Assembly (NCBI GenBank): GCA_030728985.1
Contig: JANQYI010000007.1
Span: 1-32,808, forward strand
DNA from: Burkholderiaceae bacterium
GTDB taxonomy: Bacteria > Pseudomonadota > Gammaproteobacteria > Burkholderiales > Burkholderiaceae_B
Length of the DNA stretch: 32,808 nucleotides
Direction of reading: 5' to 3'
Shown: piece after piece, positions 18,437 to 26,106 of the stretch
How the letters are laid out: every line of letters starts with the position of its first letter
Position numbering within the stretch: position 1 is the first letter of the stretch
Notes under the pieces: model-generated
Database searches by the model: none
Told to the model about the DNA's origin: nothing
What the model saw: only the letters and a program-made list of their open reading frames with translations
Translations under genes and position numbers: made by a program

Positions 18437-19717
18437 ATGAATAAACTCTTAAGTCGTGCAGCGCTAGTCGCTGCTGGTCTTTGTCTGAGTGCAACTGCAT
18501 TCAGTAAAACCGAGGTGTCGTTTTATTTTCCGATCGCAGTCGGAGGACCAATTACAAAAATCATTGATCAGTATGCGACTGATTTTAATAAAGCCAATCC
18601 AGGCTACAACGTTACCCCTGTTTACTCGGGCACTTATCAGGAAACGATCGTCAAGGCATTGACTGCACATAAGGCTGGCAAGCCACCCACCGCTGCGATC
18701 TTGCTATCCACAGATACGTTCACCTTGGCCGACGAGGGGGCCATCACACCCATCGATAAATTTGTCAAAACCGATGAAGATCGCGCCTGGATGAAAAGTT
18801 TTTTTCCAGCCTTCTTGTTGAATGGTCAGTTTGATAATAAAACCTGGGGTATCCCTTTCCAGCGCTCAACTGTCGTGTTGTATTGGAACAAAGAGCTGTT
18901 TAAACAAGCCGGCCTGGATCCAAACACACCACCTAAAAATTGGGCTGAAACCATCAGCATGGGACAAAAGCTCACCAAGAAAGATGCCAATGGCAATGTC
19001 ACGCAATGGGGTATTCAGGTGCCCTCAAGCGGCTTTCCTTACTGGTTGTTTCAGGGTTTCAGCACGCAAAATGACGCCATCCTGGCAAATGCCGCAGGCA
19101 ATCAAGTCAGGTATGACGATCCCAAGGTTGTAGAAGCGTTGCAATACTGGGTCGATCTGTCCAAAAAATATGGCATTCACCCTTCGGGTGTTGTGCAGTG
19201 GGGGACAACGCCTCGCGACTTCATGGAAAGAAAGGCTGCCATGATCTGGACGACGACGGGCAACTTGACCAACATTCGCAGCAACGCCAAGTTTGATTTC
19301 GGCGTGGCGATGTTGCCCGAAGGCAAGCGTCGTGGCTCCCCGACCGGTGGCGGCAACTTCTTTATTTTCTCCAAAGCTTCCGCCGCTGAGCAAGAGGGTG
19401 CTTATAAGTTCGCAAAATGGTTGACGCAGCCTGAGCGTGCGGCGCAGTGGAGTATCGACACAGGCTATGTGGCTGTTTCTCCTGCTGCGTATCAAACACC
19501 TGCGTTAAAAAAATATGCAGCTGAGTTTCCTCCCGCCTTGGTTGCTCGTGATCAGCTACCCTTTGCCGTGGCAGAGTTGTCGACCCACGACAATCAGCGT
19601 GTCACCAAAGCGTTGAACGATGGCTTGCAAGCTGCTCTGACCGGTGCGAAAACACCTGCTCAAGCAATGAAGGATGCACAGGCCGAAGCAGATCGTCTGT
19701 TACGTAAATATAAGTAA
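18437..19717 (+). CDS. ABC transporter extracellular solute-binding protein, UgpB-like
   Basis: This periplasmic receptor (426 residues) delivers solute to the permeases encoded downstream. It has a Sec signal peptide (basic MNKLLSR, hydrophobic core, cleavage near AFS-KT at residue 23). The mature domain follows UgpB closely: KIIDQYATDFNKANPGY, PVYSGTYQETIVKAL, VLYWNKELFKQAGLDPNTPPKNW, MIWTTTGNLTNIR and AKFDFGVAMLP. The tail (GAKTPAQAMKDAQAEADRLLRKYK) is also UgpB-like. UgpB binds sn-glycerol 3-phosphate and glycerophosphodiesters; whether this one does cannot be decided by eye. A good AAGGAG ribosome binding site lies just before the ATG. A 9-bp stem-loop follows the gene. Confidence 0.92.
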   Translation: MNKLLSRAALVAAGLCLSATAFSKTEVSFYFPIAVGGPITKIIDQYATDFNKANPGYNVTPVYSGTYQETIVKALTAHKAGKPPTAAILLSTDTFTLADEGAITPIDKFVKTDEDRAWMKSFFPAFLLNGQFDNKTWGIPFQRSTVVLYWNKELFKQAGLDPNTPPKNWAETISMGQKLTKKDANGNVTQWGIQVPSSGFPYWLFQGFSTQNDAILANAAGNQVRYDDPKVVEALQYWVDLSKKYGIHPSGVVQWGTTPRDFMERKAAMIWTTTGNLTNIRSNAKFDFGVAMLPEGKRRGSPTGGGNFFIFSKASAAEQEGAYKFAKWLTQPERAAQWSIDTGYVAVSPAAYQTPALKKYAAEFPPALVARDQLPFAVAELSTHDNQRVTKALNDGLQAALTGAKTPAQAMKDAQAEADRLLRKYK

Positions 19718-19738
19718 TGTAAACATAGTTGAGTGCTA

Positions 19739-19770
19739 AGGCGATCATGGCAATGGTGTTGTGATCGCCT
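19739..19770 (+). other. Intercistronic stem-loop after the solute-binding protein gene
   Basis: AGGCGATCA (19739-19747) and TGATCGCCT (19762-19770) form a perfect 9-bp stem with a 14-base loop in the 71-base gap between the binding-protein and first permease genes. There is no T-run, so it is not a full intrinsic terminator. Stem-loops here typically protect the upstream mRNA or cause partial termination, giving more receptor than permease. That role is inferred by analogy with mal-type operons. Confidence 0.55.
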
Positions 19771-19788
19771 CGTTAACCTGAACAACCG

Positions 19789-20664
19789 ATGACTCTGACT
19801 TCGCGCCATATTCACGCCTATTTATTGCTTTTGCCCGCCTTTGTTTTTCTGGTGGGTTTTACGCATTTTCCCGCGATCGGTACCTTGATCGACAGTTTAA
19901 TGTCGACCCCGCGCGCAGGGCGTGCGGCTGTTTTCGTGGGGCTTGAGAACTATCAGGTGATGAGTGAGGATCCTAATTTTTGGAAAGCCTTGCGCAACAA
20001 TTTCTGGTTTGCACTCGCGACCATTCCTATTTCCATCGCGCTCTCGATTGCGATGGCACTTTGGGTCAATGACAAAATTGCAGGCCGACAGTTTTTGCGT
20101 CTCTCCTTCTTTTTGCCAACTGTTCTGCCGATGATTGCGGTGGCAAATATTTGGATATTTTTTTACACCCCCGGATACGGCCTGATCAATCAAGTTTTAG
20201 GCTTGTTTGGGTTTGCGAGTCAAAATTTTCTGGGAGATCCCCAGCTTGCGCTCGGCGCGGTCACCGTCGTCGCGATCTGGAAAGAAGCGGGTTTCTTCAT
20301 GATCTTTTATCTCGCGGCATTGCAGACCTTGAGTCCGAGCTACCAAGAAGCCGCTCAGATCGAAGGTGCGGGACGCTGGTATTTCTTTCGACGCATTCAG
20401 TGGCCACTATTGATGCCCACGACGATTTTTGTTTTAGTCAATGCGTTGATCAATGCTTTTCGCATGGTCGATCATATTATTGTGATGACCAAAGGCGGAC
20501 CGGATAATGCAACTTCATTGTTGTTGTTCTACTTGTATGAAGTGGGTTTCAGTTTTTGGGATCGAGGCTATGCTTCGGCCTTGACGGCGGTGCTGTTGCT
20601 GATCTTGGCGGTGGTGGGCTTGTTGCAGTTCTTCATGCTTGATCGCAGGACGCATTACAGATGA
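19789..20664 (+). CDS. ABC transporter permease, UgpA/MalF-like
   Basis: This is an inner-membrane permease of 291 residues with about six hydrophobic segments, starting HAYLLLLPAFVFLVGF. The EAA loop that docks on the ATPase is visible as YQEAAQIEGAGRWYFFRRIQWP. Other family marks are FFLPTVLPMIAVANIWIF and FRMVDHIIVMTKGGP, the latter typical of UgpA. It pairs with the permease encoded next, whose ATG overlaps its stop (ATGA, 20661-20664). No clear ribosome binding site precedes the ATG at 19789, which together with the stem-loop upstream may hold expression below that of the binding protein. Confidence 0.92.
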   Translation: MTLTSRHIHAYLLLLPAFVFLVGFTHFPAIGTLIDSLMSTPRAGRAAVFVGLENYQVMSEDPNFWKALRNNFWFALATIPISIALSIAMALWVNDKIAGRQFLRLSFFLPTVLPMIAVANIWIFFYTPGYGLINQVLGLFGFASQNFLGDPQLALGAVTVVAIWKEAGFFMIFYLAALQTLSPSYQEAAQIEGAGRWYFFRRIQWPLLMPTTIFVLVNALINAFRMVDHIIVMTKGGPDNATSLLLFYLYEVGFSFWDRGYASALTAVLLLILAVVGLLQFFMLDRRTHYR

Positions 20665-21539
20665 GCACCATGACTACACCCGTGCGACCCACCAAGCCCG
20701 CGACACCTTCGCCCCGGGTCGCGACCTCTCTAGGTCAACCGGCAGGATTATTGTCGACGCTCGGTGCTTGGGTGCTTGCTCTGTGTTGGATTGCGCCATT
20801 GCTCTATGCTTTTTGGGCGGCCATACACCCTTCAGAGTTTGCGACCAAACTGATCTGGAACGCGCCCCTGACGCTCGATAATTTTATCGCTGCATGGGAG
20901 GCTGCGCCTTTTGCGCGCTATTTTTTAAATACAACCATGCTGGTCACGATGATTTTGATGATTCAGCTTGTGCTGTGTACGTTGGCCGCCTATGCCTTCG
21001 CACGCTATGAGTTTTGTGGCAAGAATATTCTTTTTTCCCTGATGCTGGTGCAATTGATGGTGATGCCTGAAATCCTGATCGTCAGAAATTATCAGACCTT
21101 GTCGCAACTTGGTTTGGTCGATACATTGTTCGGTATTGGCCTACCTTATTTTGCTTCAGCATTTGCGATATTTTTGTTACGTCAAACGTTTAAGACAATC
21201 CCTAAAGAGCTTGTCGAAGCGGCCATGATGGAAGGGGCTACTGCCTTGCAAGTCCTGAGACATGTTTATATTCCTTTGGCTAAACCTACCTATCTCGCTT
21301 TTGCTCTTGTGTCTGTTAGTTACCACTGGAACAATTTTCTCTGGCCGCTTGTGGTCAGTAACTCAGTCGAGTCGCGACCGCTGACCGTGGGCTTGCAGGT
21401 TTTTTCTTCGACTGATCAGGGCATCGACTGGTCTATCATTACCGCGGCGACTTTGTTGACTTCTGGGCCCTTGTTATTGGGTTTTTTGATATTCCAGCGT
21501 CAGTTTGTTCAATCCTTTATGCGAGCAGGCATTAAATGA
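20661..21539 (+). CDS. ABC transporter permease, UgpE/MalG-like
   Basis: This is the second inner-membrane permease of the importer (292 residues). A soluble, proline- and threonine-rich N-terminal stretch of about 30 residues precedes the first hydrophobic segment (LGAWVLALCWIAPLLYAFWAAI). The EAA loop reads LVEAAMMEGATALQVLRHVYIPLAKP. YHWNNFLWPLVVS and a SRPLTVGLQ stretch are typical of the UgpE/MalG family. The gene overlaps its neighbours by 4 bases on both sides (ATGA at 20661 and at 21536), so all three downstream genes of this unit should be translated in a coupled way. Confidence 0.92.
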   Translation: MSTMTTPVRPTKPATPSPRVATSLGQPAGLLSTLGAWVLALCWIAPLLYAFWAAIHPSEFATKLIWNAPLTLDNFIAAWEAAPFARYFLNTTMLVTMILMIQLVLCTLAAYAFARYEFCGKNILFSLMLVQLMVMPEILIVRNYQTLSQLGLVDTLFGIGLPYFASAFAIFLLRQTFKTIPKELVEAAMMEGATALQVLRHVYIPLAKPTYLAFALVSVSYHWNNFLWPLVVSNSVESRPLTVGLQVFSSTDQGIDWSIITAATLLTSGPLLLGFLIFQRQFVQSFMRAGIK

Positions 21540-22402
21540 AAATTCTGACATGGAATGTTCAATGGTTCAAAGGACTCGACGGCGTCGTGGATATCGAGCG
21601 TGTCTTACATAAAGCCCGGGAGATGGCAGATTTTGATGTCCTCTGCATGCAGGAGATCAGTGTCAATTACCACGCCTTGACGGGGGAGACCCCTGCGGAC
21701 CAAGTGGCACGCGTACGCGAATTGCTGCCAGATTATGAGGTGTTCTTTGCTCCGGCAATCGATGAGTTATCCCCCTGCGGAACCTATCGCCAGCAGTTTG
21801 GAAATTTGATTGCTTCCCGTCTGCCTGTCCGCTTAGTTGAGCATATATTGTTGCCGGATCCGGCTGCAGAAGGTGAAAAAAATACGCCGAGTATGCGGCG
21901 CGTTTGTGTCGTGTGCACGGTAGAGGCACCTTGGGGGCCGGTACGCGTCATGACCTCGCACCTCGAGTATTACAACGCGACGGCACGCGTTGCTCAGGTC
22001 AGTGCGCTGCGAGAGATTCATCTTCGCGCATGCGCGCGGGCAGCTCGACCGCCAGAAACCATCCAAGACAGTCCCTACCAACGCAAGCCTTACACGATGG
22101 ATGCGGTGCTGTGTGGTGATTTTAATTTCGAGCTCGACAGTGCTGAGCATGCAACGATGATTCAGCCTGATCTTTTAGGCGCGCTGATAAACGCCTGGAC
22201 TACTTTGGATTCTTCAAAATCCTATCCCGCAACTTTTCGTATTTTTGATCGTACTTATGGGCCTGAGCCTGTAGGGTGCGACTTCTTTTTTGTCAGTCCC
22301 TCAATGGCCAAGCGTGTTCAAGTGGTGTCGGTCGATCAGCAGACTCAGGTTTCTGATCACCAGCCCGTGCTGCTTGAACTCAGTGACGTTATTGGTGCGT
22401 AA
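21536..22402 (+). CDS. Endonuclease/exonuclease/phosphatase (EEP) superfamily hydrolase coupled to ABC importer
   Basis: This is a 288-residue metal-dependent hydrolase of the DNase I-like/EEP superfamily with no signal peptide, so presumably cytoplasmic. All the usual catalytic positions are present: Asn7 (WNVQWF), Glu40 (MQEI), His142 (TSHLEYYN), Asp195 and Asn197 (CGDFNF), and Asp274-His275 (SDHQPV). The superfamily includes nucleases, sphingomyelinases, inositol phosphatases and other phosphodiesterases. The start overlaps the permease stop by 4 bases, so it is part of the importer operon and occupies the slot of ugpQ, which encodes an unrelated GDPD-fold glycerophosphodiesterase. I infer that it cleaves an imported phosphoester. 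A nuclease role seems less likely given the context. Confidence 0.85.
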   Translation: MKILTWNVQWFKGLDGVVDIERVLHKAREMADFDVLCMQEISVNYHALTGETPADQVARVRELLPDYEVFFAPAIDELSPCGTYRQQFGNLIASRLPVRLVEHILLPDPAAEGEKNTPSMRRVCVVCTVEAPWGPVRVMTSHLEYYNATARVAQVSALREIHLRACARAARPPETIQDSPYQRKPYTMDAVLCGDFNFELDSAEHATMIQPDLLGALINAWTTLDSSKSYPATFRIFDRTYGPEPVGCDFFFVSPSMAKRVQVVSVDQQTQVSDHQPVLLELSDVIGA

Positions 22403-22413
22403 GTGCCTGATGA

Positions 22414-22449
22414 GCACTGTCTTGGTGCGTTGTTGCACCAAGCTTTTGC
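22414..22449 (+). promoter_or_regulatory. Tandem NtrC-like enhancer sites
   Basis: Site 1 is GCACT-N5-GGTGC (22414-22428), which matches both half-sites of the NtrC (GlnG) consensus. Site 2 is GCACC-N5-TTTGC (22435-22449), with two mismatches in the right half-site. Their centres (22421 and 22442) are 21 bp apart, two helical turns, so they face the same side of the DNA. They lie about 50-80 bp upstream of a consensus sigma-54 promoter, the normal arrangement for an NtrC-activated gene. Confidence 0.7.
22421..22447 (+). terminator. Possible rho-independent terminator of the ABC-EEP operon
   Basis: CTTGGTGC (22421-22428) and GCACCAAG (22435-22442) form a perfect 8-bp stem with a 6-base loop, followed by CTTTTGC with only four Ts. 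It could end the upstream operon. The same bases also form the inner half-sites of the two NtrC-like sites, so the symmetry may come from protein binding rather than an RNA hairpin. The two functions are not exclusive. Confidence 0.4.
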
Positions 22450-22491
22450 ATTAAGCGTGTGAAAGCTCGCTATTTAGGCTCATCATTATTG

Positions 22492-22508
22492 TTGGCACGC
22501 TATTTGCT
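22492..22508 (+). promoter_or_regulatory. Sigma-54 (RpoN) promoter of the cyanate operon
   Basis: TTGGCACG-ctat-TTGCT is a full match to the sigma-54 -24/-12 consensus (YTGGCACG-N4-TTGCW). The GG (22494-22495) and GC (22506-22507) elements have the required spacing. Transcription should begin near 22519, about 30 bases before the ATG at 22548, leaving room for the AGGGG ribosome binding site at 22535-22539. Confidence 0.85.
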
Positions 22509-22547
22509 TTGACCCTTGTACCGAGTTTCATCACAGGGGTGTTCAAT

Positions 22548-23921
22548 ATGTCGATTTTTTCAAATCCATTTGATTCAAAGCTGCGTTTACGTTGTTCGTG
22601 TGGTCAGCATGTGTCAGCCGCTGAGCATGAGGCCAGTCAGATCGCGTCGTCTGAGTTGAGCGATCGTTCCAACGAGGCTCTCAACGCACGTGTTGTTGAG
22701 CAAGCCGTCATGCGAGCCGTATTTCCCCAAGACGATATGCGGCGAAGATTTTTGCAAGCTGTCGGGGCCCCCGCAGCTCTTGCAGCAGTCTCAGCAATTT
22801 TTCCAATGGCTTTTGCTAAAGAGGCATTTGCTCAAGGCGGAAAGCTGGAAAAAATGAATTTAAAGGTCGGCTTTATCCCGATTACTTGTGCAACACCTAT
22901 CATCATGGCTGATCCCATGGGCTTTTACAAAAAGCAGGGTCTCAATGTGGAGGTTGTGAAGACAGCAGGGTGGGCGGTGGTTCGGGATAAGGCGCTCAAT
23001 AAGGAGTATGACGCTGCCCATATGCTTTCGCCAATGCCACTGGCTATTTCAATGGGAGCAGGTGCCTCCCCGACACCCTACACTGTGCCTGCTATTGAAA
23101 ATATTAATGGTCAGGCGATTACCTTGGCGATCAAACATAAGGGCAAACGCAACCCTAAGGATTGGAAAGGCTTCAAGTTTGCGGTGCCCTTTGACTATTC
23201 GATGCACAACTATCTGCTTCGTTATTACCTTGCGGAAAATGGCATCGACCCTGATCGTGATGTTCAGATTAGAGTGGTGCCACCTCCAGAAATGGTCGCA
23301 AACTTACGCGCCGATAACATTGATGGGTTTTTGGCCCCCGACCCTGTTAATCAGCGTGCGGTGTATGACGGCGTAGGTTTTATCCATATCCTGTCAAAAG
23401 AGCTCTGGGACGGTCATCCATGCTGCGCCTTTGCGGCGAGCAAGGAGTTTATGACGGCGAATCCAAATACGTATAGCGCCTTGCTACGAGCGATTGTTGA
23501 AGCGACCGCGTATGCTCAAAAGGCTGAGAATCGAAAAGAAATTGCTGCGGCCATTCATACTCCAAACTATTTAAATCAACCGTTGACCGTCGTCGAACAG
23601 GTCTTGACGGGGACCTATGCCGATGGTTTGGGAAGCGTGAAAAAAGTCCCTGATCGTATTGGGTTTGATCCGATGCCCTGGGAATCATTCGCGGTGTGGA
23701 TTATGACGCAAATGCAGCGCTGGGGTCAGGTCAAAGGCGACGTTGATTACCAAAAGATCGCGCAAGAGGTGTTTCTGGCAACAGATGCCCGTCGTGCCAT
23801 GGAGCAAGCTGGTCTTGCGGTTCCCGCAGCAGGAAGTAAAAAAATTGTTGTCATGGGCAAGGTCTTTGACGCCAGCAAACCTAAGGAGTATCTCAATAGC
23901 TTTGCGATCAAGAGAGTTTGA
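22548..23921 (+). CDS. CmpA/NrtA-family ABC substrate-binding protein (probable cyanate, CynA-type)
   Basis: This is the exported receptor of a nitrate/cyanate/bicarbonate-type importer (457 residues). An unusual N-terminal region of about 64 residues, containing CSC (Cys16, Cys18) and H-rich AAEHEAS, precedes a Tat-like signal: RRRFLQAVG at 65-73, then a hydrophobic stretch ending AFAQG. The mature domain shows LKVGFIPITCATPIIMADPMGFYKKQGL, YDAAHMLSPMPLAISMG, GFKFAVPFDYSMHN and DGFLAPDPVNQRA, as in NrtA/CmpA proteins. I chose ATG 22548 because it has AGGGG 8 bases upstream and lies just downstream of the sigma-54 start; ATG 22737 would give a conventional Tat peptide but has no ribosome binding site. 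Cyanate is inferred from the downstream cyanase. Confidence 0.9.
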   Translation: MSIFSNPFDSKLRLRCSCGQHVSAAEHEASQIASSELSDRSNEALNARVVEQAVMRAVFPQDDMRRRFLQAVGAPAALAAVSAIFPMAFAKEAFAQGGKLEKMNLKVGFIPITCATPIIMADPMGFYKKQGLNVEVVKTAGWAVVRDKALNKEYDAAHMLSPMPLAISMGAGASPTPYTVPAIENINGQAITLAIKHKGKRNPKDWKGFKFAVPFDYSMHNYLLRYYLAENGIDPDRDVQIRVVPPPEMVANLRADNIDGFLAPDPVNQRAVYDGVGFIHILSKELWDGHPCCAFAASKEFMTANPNTYSALLRAIVEATAYAQKAENRKEIAAAIHTPNYLNQPLTVVEQVLTGTYADGLGSVKKVPDRIGFDPMPWESFAVWIMTQMQRWGQVKGDVDYQKIAQEVFLATDARRAMEQAGLAVPAAGSKKIVVMGKVFDASKPKEYLNSFAIKRV

Positions 23922-24763
23922 TGATGGTCAATGAGCGTGCGCGTGCTGTGATCTTGTCTGTTTTAATTTTTGCGATTTTCGTGATGTTTTGGCAAATCGC
24001 AACGATGCCGACTCAAGGTGCACAGATCGTTGATGAAGAGTATGCCAAACTCGTGGGCGCTGCAGCGGCTACAGGTCAAAAATCCACGTTTCCTGGGCCA
24101 TATGATGTGGGCGCAAAGTTAGTGGAACACTTGTCAGACCCTTTTTACGATCGTGGTGCGAACGATAAAGGTATCGGCATTCAATTGGCCTGGTCTGTAT
24201 CGCGGGTAGCGCTCGGATTCGGTTTGGCGGCTCTGGTCGCCATTCCGCTGGGTTTTTTAATTGGCATGTCTCGTCTGTTTTTTCAGGCGCTAGATCCTTT
24301 TATCCAAGTGCTCAAGCCAATTTCTCCGCTGGCTTGGATGCCTTTAGCGTTGTTCACACTGAAGGACTCGAATGTCTCCGCTGTTTTTGTGATTTTTATT
24401 TGCTCCATTTGGCCAATGCTTATCAATACTGCTTTTGGCGTGGCCTCTGTTCGAAAAGAGTGGATGGAGGTTTCCCGCACATTAGAAGTAAGTCCTCTGC
24501 GCAAGGCATTTTTTGTCATTCTACCCGCTGCGGCCCCCACGATTATGACGGGTATGCGGATTTCAATCGGCATTGCTTGGCTTGTGATTGTGGCCGCTGA
24601 AATGCTCGTGGGTGGGACTGGGATTGGATATTTCGTATGGAATGAGTGGAATAACTTATCTATTGCAAATATTTTAGTAGCCGTCCTGATGATCGGTTTC
24701 ATTGGAATGTTGCTTGACATGTGTTTTGCACGCCTTCAAAGAGCTGTGACATACAAAGATTAA
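23921..24763 (+). CDS. ABC transporter permease, NrtB/CynB-type
   Basis: This inner-membrane permease of 280 residues has an N-terminal hydrophobic segment ([19 protein letters not shown]), a periplasmic loop of about 70 residues, then the transport core: [35 protein letters not shown] and the ATPase-docking loop [38 protein letters not shown] and [14 protein letters not shown] are typical of NrtB/SsuC/TauC permeases, and the long loop favours NrtB. Its ATG overlaps the preceding stop (TGATG); the ATG 3 bases later is an alternative start. It probably works as a homodimer. Confidence 0.92.
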   Translation: MMVNERARAVILSVLIFAIFVMFWQIATMPTQGAQIVDEEYAKLVGAAAATGQKSTFPGPYDVGAKLVEHLSDPFYDRGANDKGIGIQLAWSVSRVALGFGLAALVAIPLGFLIGMSRLFFQALDPFIQVLKPISPLAWMPLALFTLKDSNVSAVFVIFICSIWPMLINTAFGVASVRKEWMEVSRTLEVSPLRKAFFVILPAAAPTIMTGMRISIGIAWLVIVAAEMLVGGTGIGYFVWNEWNNLSIANILVAVLMIGFIGMLLDMCFARLQRAVTYKD

Positions 24764-24780
24764 GCGTGAAAGGAACGTGC

Positions 24781-25584
24781 ATGATGCAAAATTTTTTACA
24801 AGTACAAGGTCTGCGCAAGACCTTTCCAGGTTTGAATGGCGCAGAGGACTTGGTTGTCTTTGATGATGTGAACTTCACCATTGATCGAGGTGAATTCGTC
24901 TGCATCATTGGTCATTCTGGTTGTGGCAAGACAACGATCTTGAATGTGTTGGCGGGTCTTGAAGAGCCAACTGACGGTCATTCTTTTATTGACGGACGTG
25001 AGATCAGCGGCCCAAGTCTTGACCGGGGTGTGGTGTTTCAAGCCCATGCGTTAATGCCTTGGATGACGGTTCGCAGCAATATTGCTTTTGCCGTGCGTTC
25101 CAAATGGCCAGACTGGTCACGTGAAAAAGTCGATGCGCAAGTCCAGCAGTATATCGATATGGTGCATTTGACGGGCTCCGAGGAAAAAAAACCGTCTCAA
25201 CTTTCAGGCGGGATGAAACAGCGTGTCGGCATTGCTCGCGCCTTTGCGATTCAACCGAAAATGTTGCTGCTCGATGAGCCTTTTGGCGCCTTGGATGCTC
25301 TGACGCGCGGCAACATACAAGATGAGCTCGTGACGATCGTGCGTGGCACACAGCAAACAGTGTTCATGATTACACACGACGTGGATGAGGCGATTTTGTT
25401 GTCAGACAAAATATTTTTAATGAGTAACGGACCACGTGCGGTACTCGCCGAGATTGTGAACAATCCTTTGCCCAAGGATCGCACGCGCGCAACGATGCAC
25501 CATGATCCCAAGTTTTACGAAGTTCGCAATCACCTGATTGATTTTTTGGTGCATCGGTCCAAGACCTATGCAGCCGCTGCATGA
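24781..25584 (+). CDS. ABC transporter ATP-binding protein, NrtD/CynD-type
   Basis: This is the ATPase for the cyanate-type importer (267 residues). Motifs are Walker [10 protein letters not shown] (44-52), Q-loop [13 protein letters not shown], signature LSGGMKQR, Walker [13 protein letters not shown] and H-loop [21 protein letters not shown] and [12 protein letters not shown] are typical of the nitrate/sulfonate/taurine class. It lacks the C-terminal substrate-binding fusion seen in cyanobacterial NrtC/CmpC, so it matches NrtD. The start was set at ATG 24781 with AAAGGA just upstream; an in-frame ATG at 24784 is possible. The cyanase gene follows after 38 AT-rich bases. Confidence 0.92.
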   Translation: MMQNFLQVQGLRKTFPGLNGAEDLVVFDDVNFTIDRGEFVCIIGHSGCGKTTILNVLAGLEEPTDGHSFIDGREISGPSLDRGVVFQAHALMPWMTVRSNIAFAVRSKWPDWSREKVDAQVQQYIDMVHLTGSEEKKPSQLSGGMKQRVGIARAFAIQPKMLLLDEPFGALDALTRGNIQDELVTIVRGTQQTVFMITHDVDEAILLSDKIFLMSNGPRAVLAEIVNNPLPKDRTRATMHHDPKFYEVRNHLIDFLVHRSKTYAAAA

Positions 25585-25622
25585 TTTATTTCAAAAATTT
25601 ATTCATTCATTAGGAGTAAAAA

Positions 25623-26093
25623 ATGGTTTCAAAAGCAATCGCAAAACCGATGACCCGCGAGGATGTGACGGATCTGATTTATTCGGCTAAGGTACAAAAG
25701 GGGCTGAAATGGGCTGATGTTGCCAAGAAAATCAAGCTTTCAAAAGAGTGGACTACAGCTGCTTGTATGGGACAAATGACACTCACCAAGGCTCAGGCGC
25801 TTGTAATTGGGAAAACATTTGATTTACCTGCCGAGGCCATCGCTCTTTTGCAGGTTGTCCCCTACAAGGGCTCTTTGCCTACTGCCGTGCCAACCGATCC
25901 ACTGATTTATCGCTGGTATGAAATCGTGAATGTTTATGGAACGACGATTAAAGAATTGATCCACGAAGAGTTTGGAGATGGCATCATGAGTGCGATTGAC
26001 TTTTCAATGGATATTAAACGCGAACCAGACCCGAAAGGCGACCGCGTCAACGTTGTTTTATCGGGTAAGTTTTTACCCTATAAGTCTTACTAA
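25623..26093 (+). CDS. cynS: Cyanate hydratase (cyanase) CynS
   Basis: Cyanase converts cyanate and bicarbonate to carbamate and CO2; carbamate then releases ammonia. The protein has 156 residues, identical in length to the E. coli enzyme. The catalytic triad is present one position later than in E. coli: Arg97 and Glu100 in YRWYEIVNVYG, and Ser123 in FGDGIMSAIDF. The N-terminal helix-turn-helix-like domain and the ending KFLPYKSY are also conserved. TAGGAG lies just upstream of the ATG. It is the last gene of the sigma-54-driven importer operon, so imported cyanate is used as a nitrogen source as well as detoxified. Neither cynT (carbonic anhydrase) nor cynR lies in the window. Confidence 0.97.
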   Translation: MVSKAIAKPMTREDVTDLIYSAKVQKGLKWADVAKKIKLSKEWTTAACMGQMTLTKAQALVIGKTFDLPAEAIALLQVVPYKGSLPTAVPTDPLIYRWYEIVNVYGTTIKELIHEEFGDGIMSAIDFSMDIKREPDPKGDRVNVVLSGKFLPYKSY

Positions 26094-26106
26094 GTCCTGA
26101 AAAAGA

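Noticed and set aside
22392-22400. An extra GGTGC half-site near the end of the EEP gene as a third NtrC site
   Set aside because: There is no matching GCAC half-site at the required distance and it lies within coding sequence.
22481-22494. IHF-like site between the NtrC sites and the sigma-54 promoter
   Set aside because: It has mismatches to the IHF core and overlaps the -24 element, where bending by IHF would clash with polymerase.
25585-25622. ATTCATTCATT short repeat before cynS
   Set aside because: Only a few repeat units in an AT-rich gap; no evidence of function beyond spacing for the TAGGAG ribosome binding site.
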